This document shows positions 1 to 8,624 of a stretch of DNA of 64,000 bases, one piece after another (the stretch's first letter is position 1; each line of letters begins with the position of its first letter). The notes under the pieces were generated by a model that ran no database searches, was not told the DNA's origin, and saw only the letters and a program-made list of their open reading frames with translations. The stretch covers positions 3,534,001 through 3,598,000 of the forward strand of contig NZ_CP010523.2 of NCBI RefSeq assembly GCF_000828055.2, read 5' to 3'. The stretch comes from Klebsiella variicola (GTDB lineage Bacteria > Pseudomonadota > Gammaproteobacteria > Enterobacterales > Enterobacteriaceae). A program made the position numbers and the translations under genes.

Positions 1-2957
1 GCTACAGCCGCGCGCAGTATGACCGGGTGATGGAAGAGCTTTACCCGCGTCTGAAATCGCTGACCCTGCTGGCGCGCCAGTACGACATCGGTATCAACAT
101 CGACGCCGAAGAGGCCGATCGTCTGGAGATCTCCCTCGATCTGCTGGAAAAACTGTGCTTCGAACCGGAGCTGGCCGGCTGGAACGGCATCGGCTTTGTT
201 ATTCAGGCCTACCAGAAGCGCTGTCCGTTTGTTATTGATTACCTGATTGACCTCGCCACCCGCAGCCGCCGTCGCCTGATGATCCGTCTGGTGAAAGGCG
301 CCTACTGGGATAGCGAAATCAAACGCGCGCAGATGGAAGGCCTCGAAGGCTATCCGGTCTACACTCGCAAGGTCTATACCGACGTCTCCTACCTTGCCTG
401 CGCGAAAAAGCTGCTGGCGGTGCCGAACCTGATTTACCCGCAGTTCGCCACCCACAACGCCCATACCCTGGCGGCTATCTACCAGCTGGCGGGCCAGAAC
501 TACTACCCGGGCCAGTATGAGTTCCAGTGCCTGCACGGCATGGGCGAACCGCTGTACGAGCAGGTGGTGGGCAAAGTCGCCGACGGCAAACTGAACCGGC
601 CGTGCCGGATCTACGCCCCGGTGGGCACCCACGAAACGCTGCTGGCGTATCTGGTGCGCCGTCTGCTGGAAAACGGCGCCAATACCTCTTTCGTCAACCG
701 TATCGCGGACAATACCCTGCCGCTGGACGAGCTGGTGGCCGACCCGGTCAGCGCGGTAGAAAAACTGGCGCAGCAGGAAGGCCAGGCCGGCCTGCCGCAT
801 CCGAAAATCCCGCTGCCGCGCGATCTCTACGGCAGCGGCCGCAGCAACTCCGCCGGTCTCGATCTGGCGAACGAGCACCGTCTGGCCTCCCTCTCCTCTT
901 CCCTGCTCAACAGCGCCCTGCATAAATGGCAGGCATTGCCGATGCTGGAGCAGCCGGTGGCCGAAGGCGAAATGCAGCCGGTGGTTAACCCGGCAGAGCC
1001 GAAAGATATCGTCGGCTACGTCCGCGAAGCCAGCGACGCCGAAGTGCAGCAGGCGCTGACCAGCGCTATCAACAATGCGCCGATCTGGTTCGCCACCCCG
1101 CCGCAGGAGCGCGCCGCCATTCTTGAGCGCGCCGCGGTGCTGATGGAAAGCCAGATGCCGACCCTGATGGGGATCCTGGTGCGCGAGGCGGGTAAAACCT
1201 TCAGCAACGCCATCGCCGAAGTACGCGAAGCCGTCGACTTCCTGCACTATTATGCCGGCCAGGTGCGCGACGATTTCGATAATGAAACCCACCGCCCGCT
1301 GGGCCCGGTGGTCTGTATCAGCCCGTGGAACTTCCCGCTGGCGATCTTCACCGGCCAGATTGCCGCCGCGCTGGCCGCCGGCAATAGCGTGCTGGCGAAA
1401 CCAGCCGAGCAGACGCCGCTGATCGCCGCCCAGGGCGTGGCGATTCTGCTGGAGGCCGGCGTGCCGCCGGGCGTTATTCAACTGTTGCCGGGCCGCGGGG
1501 AAACCGTGGGCGCCGCGCTAACCTCCGATGAGCGCGTACGCGGCGTGATGTTCACCGGCTCCACCGAAGTGGCGACGCTGCTGCAGCGCAATATTGCCAG
1601 CCGCCTCGACCCCCAGGGTCGCCCGACGCCGCTGATCGCTGAAACCGGTGGGATGAACGCGATGATCGTCGACTCGTCGGCGCTGACCGAGCAGGTGGTG
1701 ATCGACGTCCTGGCTTCCGCGTTCGACAGCGCCGGCCAGCGCTGCTCCGCCCTGCGCGTCCTCTGCCTGCAGGAGGAAGTCGCCGACCATACGTTGACCA
1801 TGCTGCGCGGCGCCATGAGCGAGTGCCGGATGGGTAACCCGGGTCGGCTGACCACCGACATCGGCCCGGTTATCGATGCGGAAGCGAAAGAGAATATTGA
1901 ACGCCATATTCAGGCGATGCGCGCCAAAGGACGCACCGTCTACCAGGCGGTGCGCGAGAATAGCGAAGACGCAAGCGAATGGCGCCACGGGACCTTTGTG
2001 CCGCCGACGCTTATCGAACTCGATAGCTTCGACGAGCTGAAAAAAGAGGTCTTCGGCCCGGTGCTGCACGTGGTGCGCTATAACCGTAACGAGCTGGACA
2101 AACTGGTGGAGCAGATTAACGCCTCTGGCTACGGCCTGACGCTCGGCGTGCATACCCGCATCGACGAGACCATCGCCCAGGTCACCGGCAGCGCGAAGGT
2201 GGGCAACCTGTACGTCAACCGCAATATGGTTGGCGCGGTGGTCGGCGTGCAGCCGTTCGGCGGCGAAGGGTTGTCCGGTACCGGTCCGAAAGCCGGCGGT
2301 CCGCTGTATCTGTACCGTCTGCTCTCCAGCCGTCCGCAGGACGCGGTTGGCGTGACCTTCGCCCGCCAGGATGCGGAGCGCCCGCTGGACGCCCAGCTGA
2401 AAACGCTGCTGGAAAAACCGCTGCAGGCGCTGCAGCAGTGGGCGGCGGGCCGTCCTGAGCTGCAGGCGCTGTGCCAGCAGTACAGCGAGCAGGCGCAAAG
2501 CGGCACCCAACGCCTGCTGCCGGGGCCAACCGGCGAGCGCAATACCCTGACGCTGATGCCGCGCGAGCGCGTGCTGTGCGTGGCGGATAATGAACAGGAT
2601 GCGCTGATCCAGCTGGCGGCTGTGCTGGCGGTGGGTTGTGAAGTACTGTGGCCGGACAGCGCCCTGCAGCGCGATCTGGCGAAGAAGCTGCCGCGGGAGG
2701 TCAGCGAGCGCATTCGCTTTGCCAAAGCGGAGCAGTTACCTGGCCAGGCCTTCGACGCGGTTATCTACCACGGCGATTCCGACCAGCTGCGCGAGCTGTG
2801 CGAGCAGGTGGCGGCGCGCGATGGGGCGATAGTCTCCGTGCAGGGCTTCGCCCGCGGCGAAACCAACCTGCTGCTGGAGCGGCTGTATATTGAGCGCTCG
2901 CTGAGCGTTAACACCGCGGCGGCAGGCGGTAACGCCAGCCTGATGACCATCGGCTAA
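1..2957 (+). CDS. putA: PutA, proline dehydrogenase / P5C dehydrogenase (5' partial)
   Basis: Bifunctional flavoenzyme that oxidises proline to pyrroline-5-carboxylate and then to glutamate; in enterobacteria it also represses the put genes through an N-terminal ribbon-helix-helix. The reading frame is open from base 3 to the TAA at 2957, about 984 residues, compared with roughly 1320 for E. coli PutA, so the DNA-binding domain and the first part of the proline dehydrogenase barrel lie outside the window. Visible are the end of the barrel, the aldehyde dehydrogenase domain with PWNFPLAIF, the catalytic cysteine in GQRCSALRV and the GPVLHVV region, and the C-terminal tail. A hairpin follows at 3169. 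Identity is near certain. The long open frames on the opposite strand here are a GC-rich codon effect. Confidence 0.97.
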   Translation, partial: YSRAQYDRVMEELYPRLKSLTLLARQYDIGINIDAEEADRLEISLDLLEKLCFEPELAGWNGIGFVIQAYQKRCPFVIDYLIDLATRSRRRLMIRLVKGAYWDSEIKRAQMEGLEGYPVYTRKVYTDVSYLACAKKLLAVPNLIYPQFATHNAHTLAAIYQLAGQNYYPGQYEFQCLHGMGEPLYEQVVGKVADGKLNRPCRIYAPVGTHETLLAYLVRRLLENGANTSFVNRIADNTLPLDELVADPVSAVEKLAQQEGQAGLPHPKIPLPRDLYGSGRSNSAGLDLANEHRLASLSSSLLNSALHKWQALPMLEQPVAEGEMQPVVNPAEPKDIVGYVREASDAEVQQALTSAINNAPIWFATPPQERAAILERAAVLMESQMPTLMGILVREAGKTFSNAIAEVREAVDFLHYYAGQVRDDFDNETHRPLGPVVCISPWNFPLAIFTGQIAAALAAGNSVLAKPAEQTPLIAAQGVAILLEAGVPPGVIQLLPGRGETVGAALTSDERVRGVMFTGSTEVATLLQRNIASRLDPQGRPTPLIAETGGMNAMIVDSSALTEQVVIDVLASAFDSAGQRCSALRVLCLQEEVADHTLTMLRGAMSECRMGNPGRLTTDIGPVIDAEAKENIERHIQAMRAKGRTVYQAVRENSEDASEWRHGTFVPPTLIELDSFDELKKEVFGPVLHVVRYNRNELDKLVEQINASGYGLTLGVHTRIDETIAQVTGSAKVGNLYVNRNMVGAVVGVQPFGGEGLSGTGPKAGGPLYLYRLLSSRPQDAVGVTFARQDAERPLDAQLKTLLEKPLQALQQWAAGRPELQALCQQYSEQAQSGTQRLLPGPTGERNTLTLMPRERVLCVADNEQDALIQLAAVLAVGCEVLWPDSALQRDLAKKLPREVSERIRFAKAEQLPGQAFDAVIYHGDSDQLRELCEQVAARDGAIVSVQGFARGETNLLLERLYIERSLSVNTAAAGGNASLMTIG

Positions 2958-2962
2958 AACAG

Positions 2963-3118
2963 GCGCCCCCGGTGGCGCTGCGCTTACCGGGGCTACATAA
3001 CACCGCCAAAGGCACGGAGGACGGCCTGTATTGTAGGTCGGGTAAGCGTAGCGCCACCCGACAACATAACAATACAACGAGGTAGCCCGGATAAGGCGCT
3101 GTGCGCCGCCATCCGGGA
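2963..3118. repeat. Cluster of three REP-type palindromes downstream of putA
   Basis: Three imperfect palindromes lie one after another at about 2963-2997, 3033-3062 and 3082-3118. Each pairs a GGT(A/C)GGG- or CCGGATAAGGCG-like arm with a complementary CCACCCGAC- or CCATCCGG-like arm, the usual form of enterobacterial REP/BIME units. They fill the space behind putA and may protect its mRNA 3' end. Confidence 0.75.
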
Positions 3119-3168
3119 AATCGGCGCTGTGATCAGCTAATGACAGCCGACGTCAGCTGTGTTTAATT

Positions 3169-3195
3169 AAGGCTCCCGGACGGGAGCCTTTTTTA
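3169..3195 (+). terminator. Intrinsic terminator after putA / before the LprI-like gene
   Basis: AAGGCTCCCG-GA-CGGGAGCC followed by TTTTTT forms a strong stem with a U-tract. It stands only 13 bases before the start of the next gene, so it is either the putA terminator or an attenuator in that gene's leader. Confidence 0.8.
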
Positions 3196-3208
3196 TGGGA
3201 GCAGAACA

Positions 3209-3604
3209 ATGAAACGCACGTTATTTGCCGTGATGGCCCTGCTGGCCAGCGGCGCGGCGCTGGCGGACGAGTGCAGCAACGCCAATACCCAAACCGAAAT
3301 GAATCAGTGCGCGGCCGCGCAGTATCAGGCGGCCGACAAAAAGCTGAATGACACCTGGCAGCAGGCCCTGCAGCGGGCGGTGGGTAAACAACAAACATTA
3401 CTGAAGCAGGCGCAGCAGGCATGGATCGCCCTGCGCGACGCCGATTGCGCCTTTCTCGCGTCCGGCGCCGAAGGCGGCAGCATGCAGCCGATGCTGGTAA
3501 GCCAGTGCATGACCGATAAGAGCGTGGAGCGGGAGTCTTTCCTCGCCTCGCTGCTGCAGTGCGAGGATGGCGATCAAAGCTGCCCGCTGCCGCCGGCCAA
3601 TTAA
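3209..3604 (+). CDS. LprI-like (DUF1311) small periplasmic protein
   Basis: A 131-residue protein with a clear signal peptide (MKRTLFAVMALLASGAALA, cleavage near residue 19) and then a cysteine-containing helical domain of the LprI/DUF1311 kind: TEMNQCAAAQYQAADKKLN, QQAWIALRDADCAF and SQCMTDKSVER are the typical blocks. Members are exported; Mycobacterium LprI inhibits lysozyme, but the role in enterobacteria is not established. Six cysteines in the mature part suggest disulfides. The start has GGGAGCAGAACA ahead of ATG. The gene sits directly behind a terminator hairpin, leaving no obvious promoter between hairpin and start. Its 3' end overlaps the convergent rutR gene by 4 bases. Confidence 0.8.
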   Translation: MKRTLFAVMALLASGAALADECSNANTQTEMNQCAAAQYQAADKKLNDTWQQALQRAVGKQQTLLKQAQQAWIALRDADCAFLASGAEGGSMQPMLVSQCMTDKSVERESFLASLLQCEDGDQSCPLPPAN

Positions 3605-4239
3605 CGGACGCGAATGCCTTCGATAATCATCCGCTGGACATTATCGACCGTTTGTTCAAAAAAGGCCGCATCCTGCAGCGTGGCGCCGGTGACCGCCTCC
3701 ACCTGGGTGGCAAAGTCGGCGTAATGCTGGGTGGTGGCCCAGATCATAAAGATTAAATGCTGCGGATCGACCGGCGCCAGCTTGCCGCGGTCGATCCAGC
3801 CGGAGACAATCGCCGATTTTTCATCGACCAGCGCTTTCAGGTCCCCGGTCAGTTCGCCCATCAGCAGCGGCGCCCCCTGCAGCATCTCGAGGCAGAACAG
3901 CTTCGAGGCCTGGGGGTGATCGCGGGACACCTCCAGCTTCAGGCGAATATATTCGCGGATCGCCACCAGCGGGCTGATATCCTCGCGAAACGCCTTCAGC
4001 GGCGCCAGCCAGATGGCGAGGATCTGCTGCAGGACAGCCACATACAGCGCCTCTTTCGAAGGGTAGTAATAGAGCAGATTGGTTTTCGATACCCCGGCGC
4101 GCTCAGCCACCTGCTCCAGTCGCGTACCGTGAATACCAAATTGCGAAAATGCCTCCAGCGCGGCGGCCAGGATGGCCTCCTTTTTGGCGCTGACCGCTTG
4201 TGAACGTTTGCCGCTTTTCTTCACCGCGCCCTGTGCCAT
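3601..4239 (-). CDS. rutR: RutR, TetR-family uracil-responsive regulator
   Basis: 212 residues. The N-terminal TetR helix-turn-helix reads from about residue 18 (AILAAALEAFSQFGIHGTR ... VAERAGVSKTNLLYYYPSKEALY), followed by the ligand-binding C-terminal domain. In E. coli RutR represses the rut operon and releases DNA when uracil binds, and it also acts on the carAB promoter. It is divergent from rutA, with a RutR-type palindrome in between at 4345-4360. The sequence agrees closely with what I remember of E. coli RutR through its whole length. Confidence 0.97.
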   Translation of the reverse strand: MAQGAVKKSGKRSQAVSAKKEAILAAALEAFSQFGIHGTRLEQVAERAGVSKTNLLYYYPSKEALYVAVLQQILAIWLAPLKAFREDISPLVAIREYIRLKLEVSRDHPQASKLFCLEMLQGAPLLMGELTGDLKALVDEKSAIVSGWIDRGKLAPVDPQHLIFMIWATTQHYADFATQVEAVTGATLQDAAFFEQTVDNVQRMIIEGIRVR

Positions 4240-4300
4240 ACATCCTCTCCTTCAGTTGACGCCACCAGCATAGCAAAAGCCCCGCGCCGACACGACCCCG

Positions 4301-4317
4301 TGCACCCTGATTGCGCA
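4301..4317 (+). promoter_or_regulatory. Candidate NtrC site upstream of rutA
   Basis: TGCACC-CTGAT-TGCGCA resembles the NtrC dyad TGCACC-N5-GGTGCA: the left half is perfect and the right half keeps four of six bases. It lies about 125 bases upstream of a sigma-54 promoter, a normal distance for an NtrC enhancer. The E. coli rut operon is under NtrC control, which supports the call. Confidence 0.5.
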
Positions 4318-4344
4318 TGACTGCCGTTTTTTCGTGCACTGATT

Positions 4345-4360
4345 TTGACCATCCAGTCCA
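4345..4360. promoter_or_regulatory. RutR operator in the rutR-rutA intergenic region
   Basis: TTGACCA-TC-CAGTCCA compares with the RutR consensus TTGACCA-NN-TGGTCAA: the left arm is perfect and the right arm matches four of seven. It lies between the divergent rutR and rutA genes, upstream of the sigma-54 promoter. Confidence 0.7.
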
Positions 4361-4424
4361 CTTTTTTATCGTCCTTTTTAGCAACTCAAAAGTAACACAT
4401 TAATAACATTAGCATTTATAAAAC

Positions 4425-4440
4425 TGGCATTGCCTTTGCT
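4425..4440 (+). promoter_or_regulatory. Sigma-54 promoter of the rut operon
   Basis: TGGCAT-TGCCT-TTGCT has the invariant GG and GC of the -24/-12 elements separated by exactly ten bases (GG at 4426-4427, GC at 4438-4439). It lies about 85 bases ahead of the rutA start, consistent with nitrogen-limitation control of pyrimidine catabolism. Confidence 0.8.
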
Positions 4441-4524
4441 TTACCTTTTCTGCGAGGTGGTCCAGGGAGAGGCAGGATGCCGCACCACCGCAACTCCATC
4501 TTCCATGACTGCAGAGAGGTAGGT

Positions 4525-5616
4525 ATGAAAATTGGTGTTTTCGTTCCCATTGGCAACAACGGCTGGCTGATCTCCACCCATGCCCCGCAGTATATGCCGA
4601 CCTTCGAACTGAATAAGGCTATCGTGCAGAAGGCCGAGCACTACCATTTCGACTTCGCGCTCTCCATGATCAAGCTGCGCGGCTTCGGCGGGAAAACCGA
4701 GTTCTGGGATCACAACCTGGAGTCCTTCACCCTGATGGCCGGCCTGGCGGCGGTGACCTCGAAGATCCAGATCTACGCCACCGCCGCCACCCTGACGCTG
4801 CCGCCGGCGATTGTCGCCCGAATGGCATCCACTATCGACTCCATCTCCGGCGGCCGGTTTGGCGTCAATCTGGTGACCGGCTGGCAAAAACCGGAATATG
4901 ACCAGATGGGCATGTGGCCGGGAGATGACTATTTCGCCAGCCGCTATGACTATCTCACCGAATACGTTCAGGTGCTCCGTGACCTGTGGGGCACCGGGCG
5001 CAGCGATTTCAAAGGTGATTACTTCACCATGAACGACTGCCGGGTCAGCCCGCGCCCTTCACAGCCGATGAAGGTGATCTGCGCCGGGCAGAGCGATGCC
5101 GGTATGGCCTTCTCCGCCCAGCACGCGGACTACAACTTCTGCTTTGGCAAAGGAGTCAACACGCCAACGGCCTTTGCCCCAACCGCCGCACGCATGATGC
5201 AGGCGGCGGAAAAAACCGGCCGCGACGTGGGGTCCTATGTGCTGTTTATGGTGATCGCCGACGAAACCGACGAGGCGGCGCGCGCCAAATGGGAACATTA
5301 CAAAGCGGGCGCCGATGAAGAAGCGCTGGCGTGGCTCACCGAGCAGAGTCAGAAAGACACCCGCTCCGGCAGCGATACCAACGTGCGCCAGATGGCCGAC
5401 CCCACCTCGGCGGTCAACATTAACATGGGCACCCTGGTCGGATCGTATGCCAGCGTCGCGCGGATGCTCGATGAAGTGGCGAGCGTGCCCGGCACCGACG
5501 GCGTGCTGCTGACCTTTGATGATTTTCTTGCCGGCATCGACGCCTTTGGCGAACGCATTCAGCCGCTGATGCGCTGCCGGGACCACATTGCTCCTGTTAC
5601 CCGTGAGGTGGCCTGA
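4525..5616 (+). CDS. rutA: RutA, flavin-dependent pyrimidine monooxygenase
   Basis: 363-residue luciferase-like FMN monooxygenase that opens the uracil ring by oxidation between N3 and C4, giving ureidoacrylate (or peroxyureidoacrylate) in the Rut pathway. The N-terminus [18 protein letters not shown] is the family's. An in-frame ATG exists 48 bases upstream, but the start at 4525 has GAGAGGTAGGT ahead of it and matches the E. coli protein end. It is the first gene of rutABCDEFG; its TGA overlaps the rutB start by one base (TGATG). Cytoplasmic; FMNH2 would be supplied by RutF. Confidence 0.97.
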   Translation: MKIGVFVPIGNNGWLISTHAPQYMPTFELNKAIVQKAEHYHFDFALSMIKLRGFGGKTEFWDHNLESFTLMAGLAAVTSKIQIYATAATLTLPPAIVARMASTIDSISGGRFGVNLVTGWQKPEYDQMGMWPGDDYFASRYDYLTEYVQVLRDLWGTGRSDFKGDYFTMNDCRVSPRPSQPMKVICAGQSDAGMAFSAQHADYNFCFGKGVNTPTAFAPTAARMMQAAEKTGRDVGSYVLFMVIADETDEAARAKWEHYKAGADEEALAWLTEQSQKDTRSGSDTNVRQMADPTSAVNINMGTLVGSYASVARMLDEVASVPGTDGVLLTFDDFLAGIDAFGERIQPLMRCRDHIAPVTREVA

Positions 5617-6326
5617 TGATTACCCTTCCCGCTCGCCCGGAATCCCTGACCTTCGCGCCGCAGCAGAGCGCGCTGATTGTGGTCGATATGCAGAATGCCT
5701 ACGCCAGTCAGGGCGGTTATCTGGATCTCGCCGGCTTTGACGTCTCCGCCACCCGGCCGGTTATCGACAATATTAATACCGCCGTCGCCGCCGCCCGCGC
5801 CGCGGGCATGCTGATTATCTGGTTCCAGAATGGCTGGGATGACCAGTATGTTGAAGCTGGCGGCCCGGGCTCGCCGAACTATCACAAATCCAACGCGCTG
5901 AAAACGATGCGTCAGCGTCCGGAGCTGCAGGGCAAGCTGCTGGCGAAAGGCGGCTGGGATTATCAGCTGGTGGATGAGCTGACGCCGCAGGAAGGCGATA
6001 TCGTGTTGCCGAAACCGCGTTACAGCGGCTTCTTTAACACCCCGCTCGACAGCATTTTACGCAGCCGCGGCATACGCCACCTGGTGTTCACCGGGATCGC
6101 CACCAACGTCTGCGTCGAATCGACGCTGCGCGATGGCTTCTTTCTCGAATACTTCGGCATCGTGCTGGAGGATGCCACCCATCAGGCCGGCCCGGCCTTC
6201 GCCCAGCAGGCGGCGCTGTTCAATATTGAAACCTTTTTCGGCTGGGTCAGCGACGTCGAGAGCTTCTGCCACGCGCTGTCCCCCGCCACCCCGCTGTCTT
6301 TAGCCAAGGAGAAACGTTATGCCTAA
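5616..6326 (+). CDS. rutB: RutB, ureidoacrylate amidohydrolase
   Basis: 236-residue member of the isochorismatase/cysteine hydrolase family. It hydrolyses ureidoacrylate to aminoacrylate, CO2 and ammonia. The catalytic triad is visible: Asp24 in VVDMQNAY, Lys133 in LPKPRYSGF and Cys166 in ATNVCVEST. The start overlaps the rutA stop by one base and the end overlaps rutC by eight, indicating tight translational coupling. Identity is secure. Confidence 0.96.
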   Translation: MITLPARPESLTFAPQQSALIVVDMQNAYASQGGYLDLAGFDVSATRPVIDNINTAVAAARAAGMLIIWFQNGWDDQYVEAGGPGSPNYHKSNALKTMRQRPELQGKLLAKGGWDYQLVDELTPQEGDIVLPKPRYSGFFNTPLDSILRSRGIRHLVFTGIATNVCVESTLRDGFFLEYFGIVLEDATHQAGPAFAQQAALFNIETFFGWVSDVESFCHALSPATPLSLAKEKRYA

Positions 6327-6711
6327 ACAGGTGATTATTCCGCCAGGCACCACCACGCCGATTGCCCCCTTTGTTCCGGGAACGCTCGCCGACGGGGTGG
6401 TCTACGTCTCGGGCACCCTGCCGTTTGATAAGCAAAACAATGTGGTGCACATCGGCGACCCAAAGGCGCAAACCCGCCACGTGCTGGAGACCATCAAGAG
6501 CGTTATCGAAACGGCGGGCGGGAGTATGGCGGATGTGACTTTCAACAGCATCTTTATCACCGACTGGACAAATTACGCCGCGATTAACGAGGTCTACGCC
6601 GAGTTCTTCCCCGGCGATAAACCGGCCCGCTTCTGCATTCAGTGCGGACTGGTGAAGCCTGATGCGCTGGTGGAAATCGCCAGCGTCGCCCATATCGGCG
6701 CCCCGACATGA
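6319..6711 (+). CDS. rutC: RutC, RidA-family 3-aminoacrylate deaminase
   Basis: 130 residues of the RidA/YjgF/UK114 family: [17 protein letters not shown] near the start and [19 protein letters not shown] near the end are the family signatures. It is proposed to reduce peroxyaminoacrylate or, on newer evidence, to deaminate 3-aminoacrylate to malonic semialdehyde. The ribosome binding site AAGGAGAAACGTT lies inside the end of rutB. The stop overlaps rutD. Confidence 0.95.
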   Translation: MPKQVIIPPGTTTPIAPFVPGTLADGVVYVSGTLPFDKQNNVVHIGDPKAQTRHVLETIKSVIETAGGSMADVTFNSIFITDWTNYAAINEVYAEFFPGDKPARFCIQCGLVKPDALVEIASVAHIGAPT

Positions 6712-7511
6712 TGAGGCTCAATATTGCTCCAGCCCCATGGCCCGGCGCGCCGGTGGTGGTCCTCAGCGCCGGTTTAGGCGGCGGCGGCGGCTACTGGCTG
6801 GCGCAGCGCGCGGCGCTGGAGGCACAGTATCAGCTGGTGAGTTATGACCATAACGGGACCGGGGAAAACGCCGGCCCGCTGCCCGTCGACTACAGCATGG
6901 CGACGATGGCCCAGGAGCTGTTCAGCGCCCTGCAGGCGACGGGGATCAACCGCTTTGCGCTGGTGGGCCACGCCCTGGGGGCGCTGATTGGCCTGCAGCT
7001 GGCGCTCGATCGCCCCGAGGCGGTGAGCGCCCTGGTGCTGGTCAACGGCTGGCTGACGCTGTCGCCGCACACCCGCCGCTGCTTCCTGGTGCGCGAGCGT
7101 CTGCTGCATGCCGGCGGCGCGCAGGCGTGGGTTGAAGCGCAACCACTGTTTCTCTACCCGGCGGAATGGATGGCCGCGCGCCTGCCGCGCCTCGAAGCGG
7201 AAGATGCGCTTGCCATCAGCCATTTTCAGGGCAAAGAGAATCTGCTGAAGCGGCTGCAGGCCCTGAAGCAGGCTGATTTTTCACGCCGTGCTGCGGCCAT
7301 CGCCTGCCCGACGCTGATTGTCAGCGCCGCTGACGACCTGCTGGTCCCGGCCTCCTGCTCCCGCGTGCTGCAGGCGGCGATCCCCGGCAGCCAGCGTGTG
7401 GAGATGCCGTGGGGCGGCCATGCCTGTAACGTCACCGACGCCGATACCTTTAATACCATTTTATGCGACGGGCTGGCCGCTATGCTGCCGGTCGCCAGGG
7501 AGATCCGATGA
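6708..7511 (+). CDS. rutD: RutD, alpha/beta hydrolase of the Rut pathway
   Basis: About 267 residues with an alpha/beta-hydrolase fold: oxyanion region [21 protein letters not shown] in place of the usual GxSxG nucleophile elbow (the nucleophile position is Ala here), and a late GGHACNVTD histidine. It speeds conversion of carbamate or aminoacrylate intermediates; biochemical work on RutC has questioned the original assignment. Two adjacent ATG codons (6708 and 6711) are possible; the first overlaps the rutC stop. The 3' end overlaps rutE by four bases (ATGA). Confidence 0.93.
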   Translation: MMRLNIAPAPWPGAPVVVLSAGLGGGGGYWLAQRAALEAQYQLVSYDHNGTGENAGPLPVDYSMATMAQELFSALQATGINRFALVGHALGALIGLQLALDRPEAVSALVLVNGWLTLSPHTRRCFLVRERLLHAGGAQAWVEAQPLFLYPAEWMAARLPRLEAEDALAISHFQGKENLLKRLQALKQADFSRRAAAIACPTLIVSAADDLLVPASCSRVLQAAIPGSQRVEMPWGGHACNVTDADTFNTILCDGLAAMLPVAREIR

Positions 7512-8098
7512 ACGACGCGATAAACCACACGGCCTGCGAGACGCTGTTTACCCAGGCCCGTACCCACAACGGCTGGCTCGATAAACCGGTGAGCGACGCG
7601 CAACTGCAGGCCATCTGGGACCTGATGAAAATGGGGCCCACCTCCGCCAACTGTTCGCCAGCGCGCATCGTGTTCGTCCGCAGCGCGGAAGGCAAAGAGA
7701 AGCTCGGCCCAACGCTCTCCAGCGGCAATCTGCAGAAAACCATGCAGGCGCCGGTGACCGCCATCGTGGCATGGGATAGCGCCTTCTACGACCGGCTGCC
7801 GACCCTGTTTCCCCACGGTGACGCCCGCAGCTGGTTTACCTCCAGCCCGCAGCTGGCGGAAGAGACCGCGTTTCGCAACAGCTCGCTGCAGGCGGCGTAC
7901 CTGATTTTCGCCTGCCGCGCGCTGGGCCTCGACACCGGGCCGATGTCCGGTTTTGACCGGGAAAAAGTCGACGCGGCGTTTTTTGCCGACAACGGCTGGA
8001 AAAGCAACCTGCTGGTGAACATCGGCTATGGCGACCCCGGCAAGCTGTATGGTCGCCTGCCGCGTCTGTCCTTTGATGAAGCCTGCCTGCTGGCATAA
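7508..8098 (+). CDS. rutE: RutE, malonic semialdehyde reductase
   Basis: 196-residue nitroreductase-family flavoprotein that reduces toxic malonic semialdehyde to 3-hydroxypropionate, the end product of the Rut pathway. Family blocks include [16 protein letters not shown] and the long stretch around [15 protein letters not shown]. The frame is open 15 codons further upstream, but the ATG at 7508 forms an ATGA overlap with the rutD stop and corresponds to the E. coli start. YdfG can perform the same reaction in E. coli. Confidence 0.95.
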   Translation: MNDAINHTACETLFTQARTHNGWLDKPVSDAQLQAIWDLMKMGPTSANCSPARIVFVRSAEGKEKLGPTLSSGNLQKTMQAPVTAIVAWDSAFYDRLPTLFPHGDARSWFTSSPQLAEETAFRNSSLQAAYLIFACRALGLDTGPMSGFDREKVDAAFFADNGWKSNLLVNIGYGDPGKLYGRLPRLSFDEACLLA

Positions 8099-8108
8099 GG
8101 AGTTGGCG

Positions 8109-8603
8109 ATGGAGTTAGCGGACAAAGCGAGTTTTCGTGACGCCATGGCCCACGTCGGCGCCGCGGTTAACATTATTACCACCGATGGCCCGGCGGGCCG
8201 GGCGGGGTTCACCGCCAGCGCGGTCTGCAGCGTCACCGATACGCCGCCGACCCTGCTGGTCTGCCTGAACCGCTCGGCCTCGGTGTGGCCGGTGTTCAGC
8301 GAACACCACACGCTGTGCGTCAATACCCTGGCGGCGGGACAGGAGGCCCTGTCGACGCTGTTTGGCGGTAAAACGGCAATGGACGAGCGTTTTGCCGCCG
8401 CCGACTGGCAGACCGGCGCCACCGGCTGTCCGCGGCTGGAGGCGGCGCTGGTCAGCTTTGACTGCCGCATCGACCAGCGCGTCAGCGTCGGGACGCACGA
8501 CATTCTGTTTTGTCACGTCGTGGCCATTACCCGTCACCCGGAGCCCCGGGGACTGATGTGGTTTGGCCGCGGTTATCACACGCTTATGCGACCCGCTTGT
8601 TAA
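8109..8603 (+). CDS. rutF: RutF, flavin reductase for RutA
   Basis: 164-residue NAD(P)H:FMN reductase of the flavin reductase-like (HpaC) family, which supplies reduced FMN to RutA. Recognisable blocks are [22 protein letters not shown] and [18 protein letters not shown]. The frame is open upstream, but AAGGAGTTGGCG directly precedes the ATG at 8109, ten bases after the rutE stop. Identity is secure. Confidence 0.95.
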   Translation: MELADKASFRDAMAHVGAAVNIITTDGPAGRAGFTASAVCSVTDTPPTLLVCLNRSASVWPVFSEHHTLCVNTLAAGQEALSTLFGGKTAMDERFAAADWQTGATGCPRLEAALVSFDCRIDQRVSVGTHDILFCHVVAITRHPEPRGLMWFGRGYHTLMRPAC

Positions 8604-8624
8604 CCTTTAACCCGGGATATCATC

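Noticed and set aside
1518-2510. 330-codon open frame antisense to putA
   Set aside because: Shadow frame produced by GC-rich third positions; no ribosome binding site or protein family, and putA is unmistakable.
4477-4524. Upstream ATG adding 16 residues to RutA
   Set aside because: The added peptide is not conserved in E. coli RutA as remembered and the ATG at 4525 has the better ribosome binding site.
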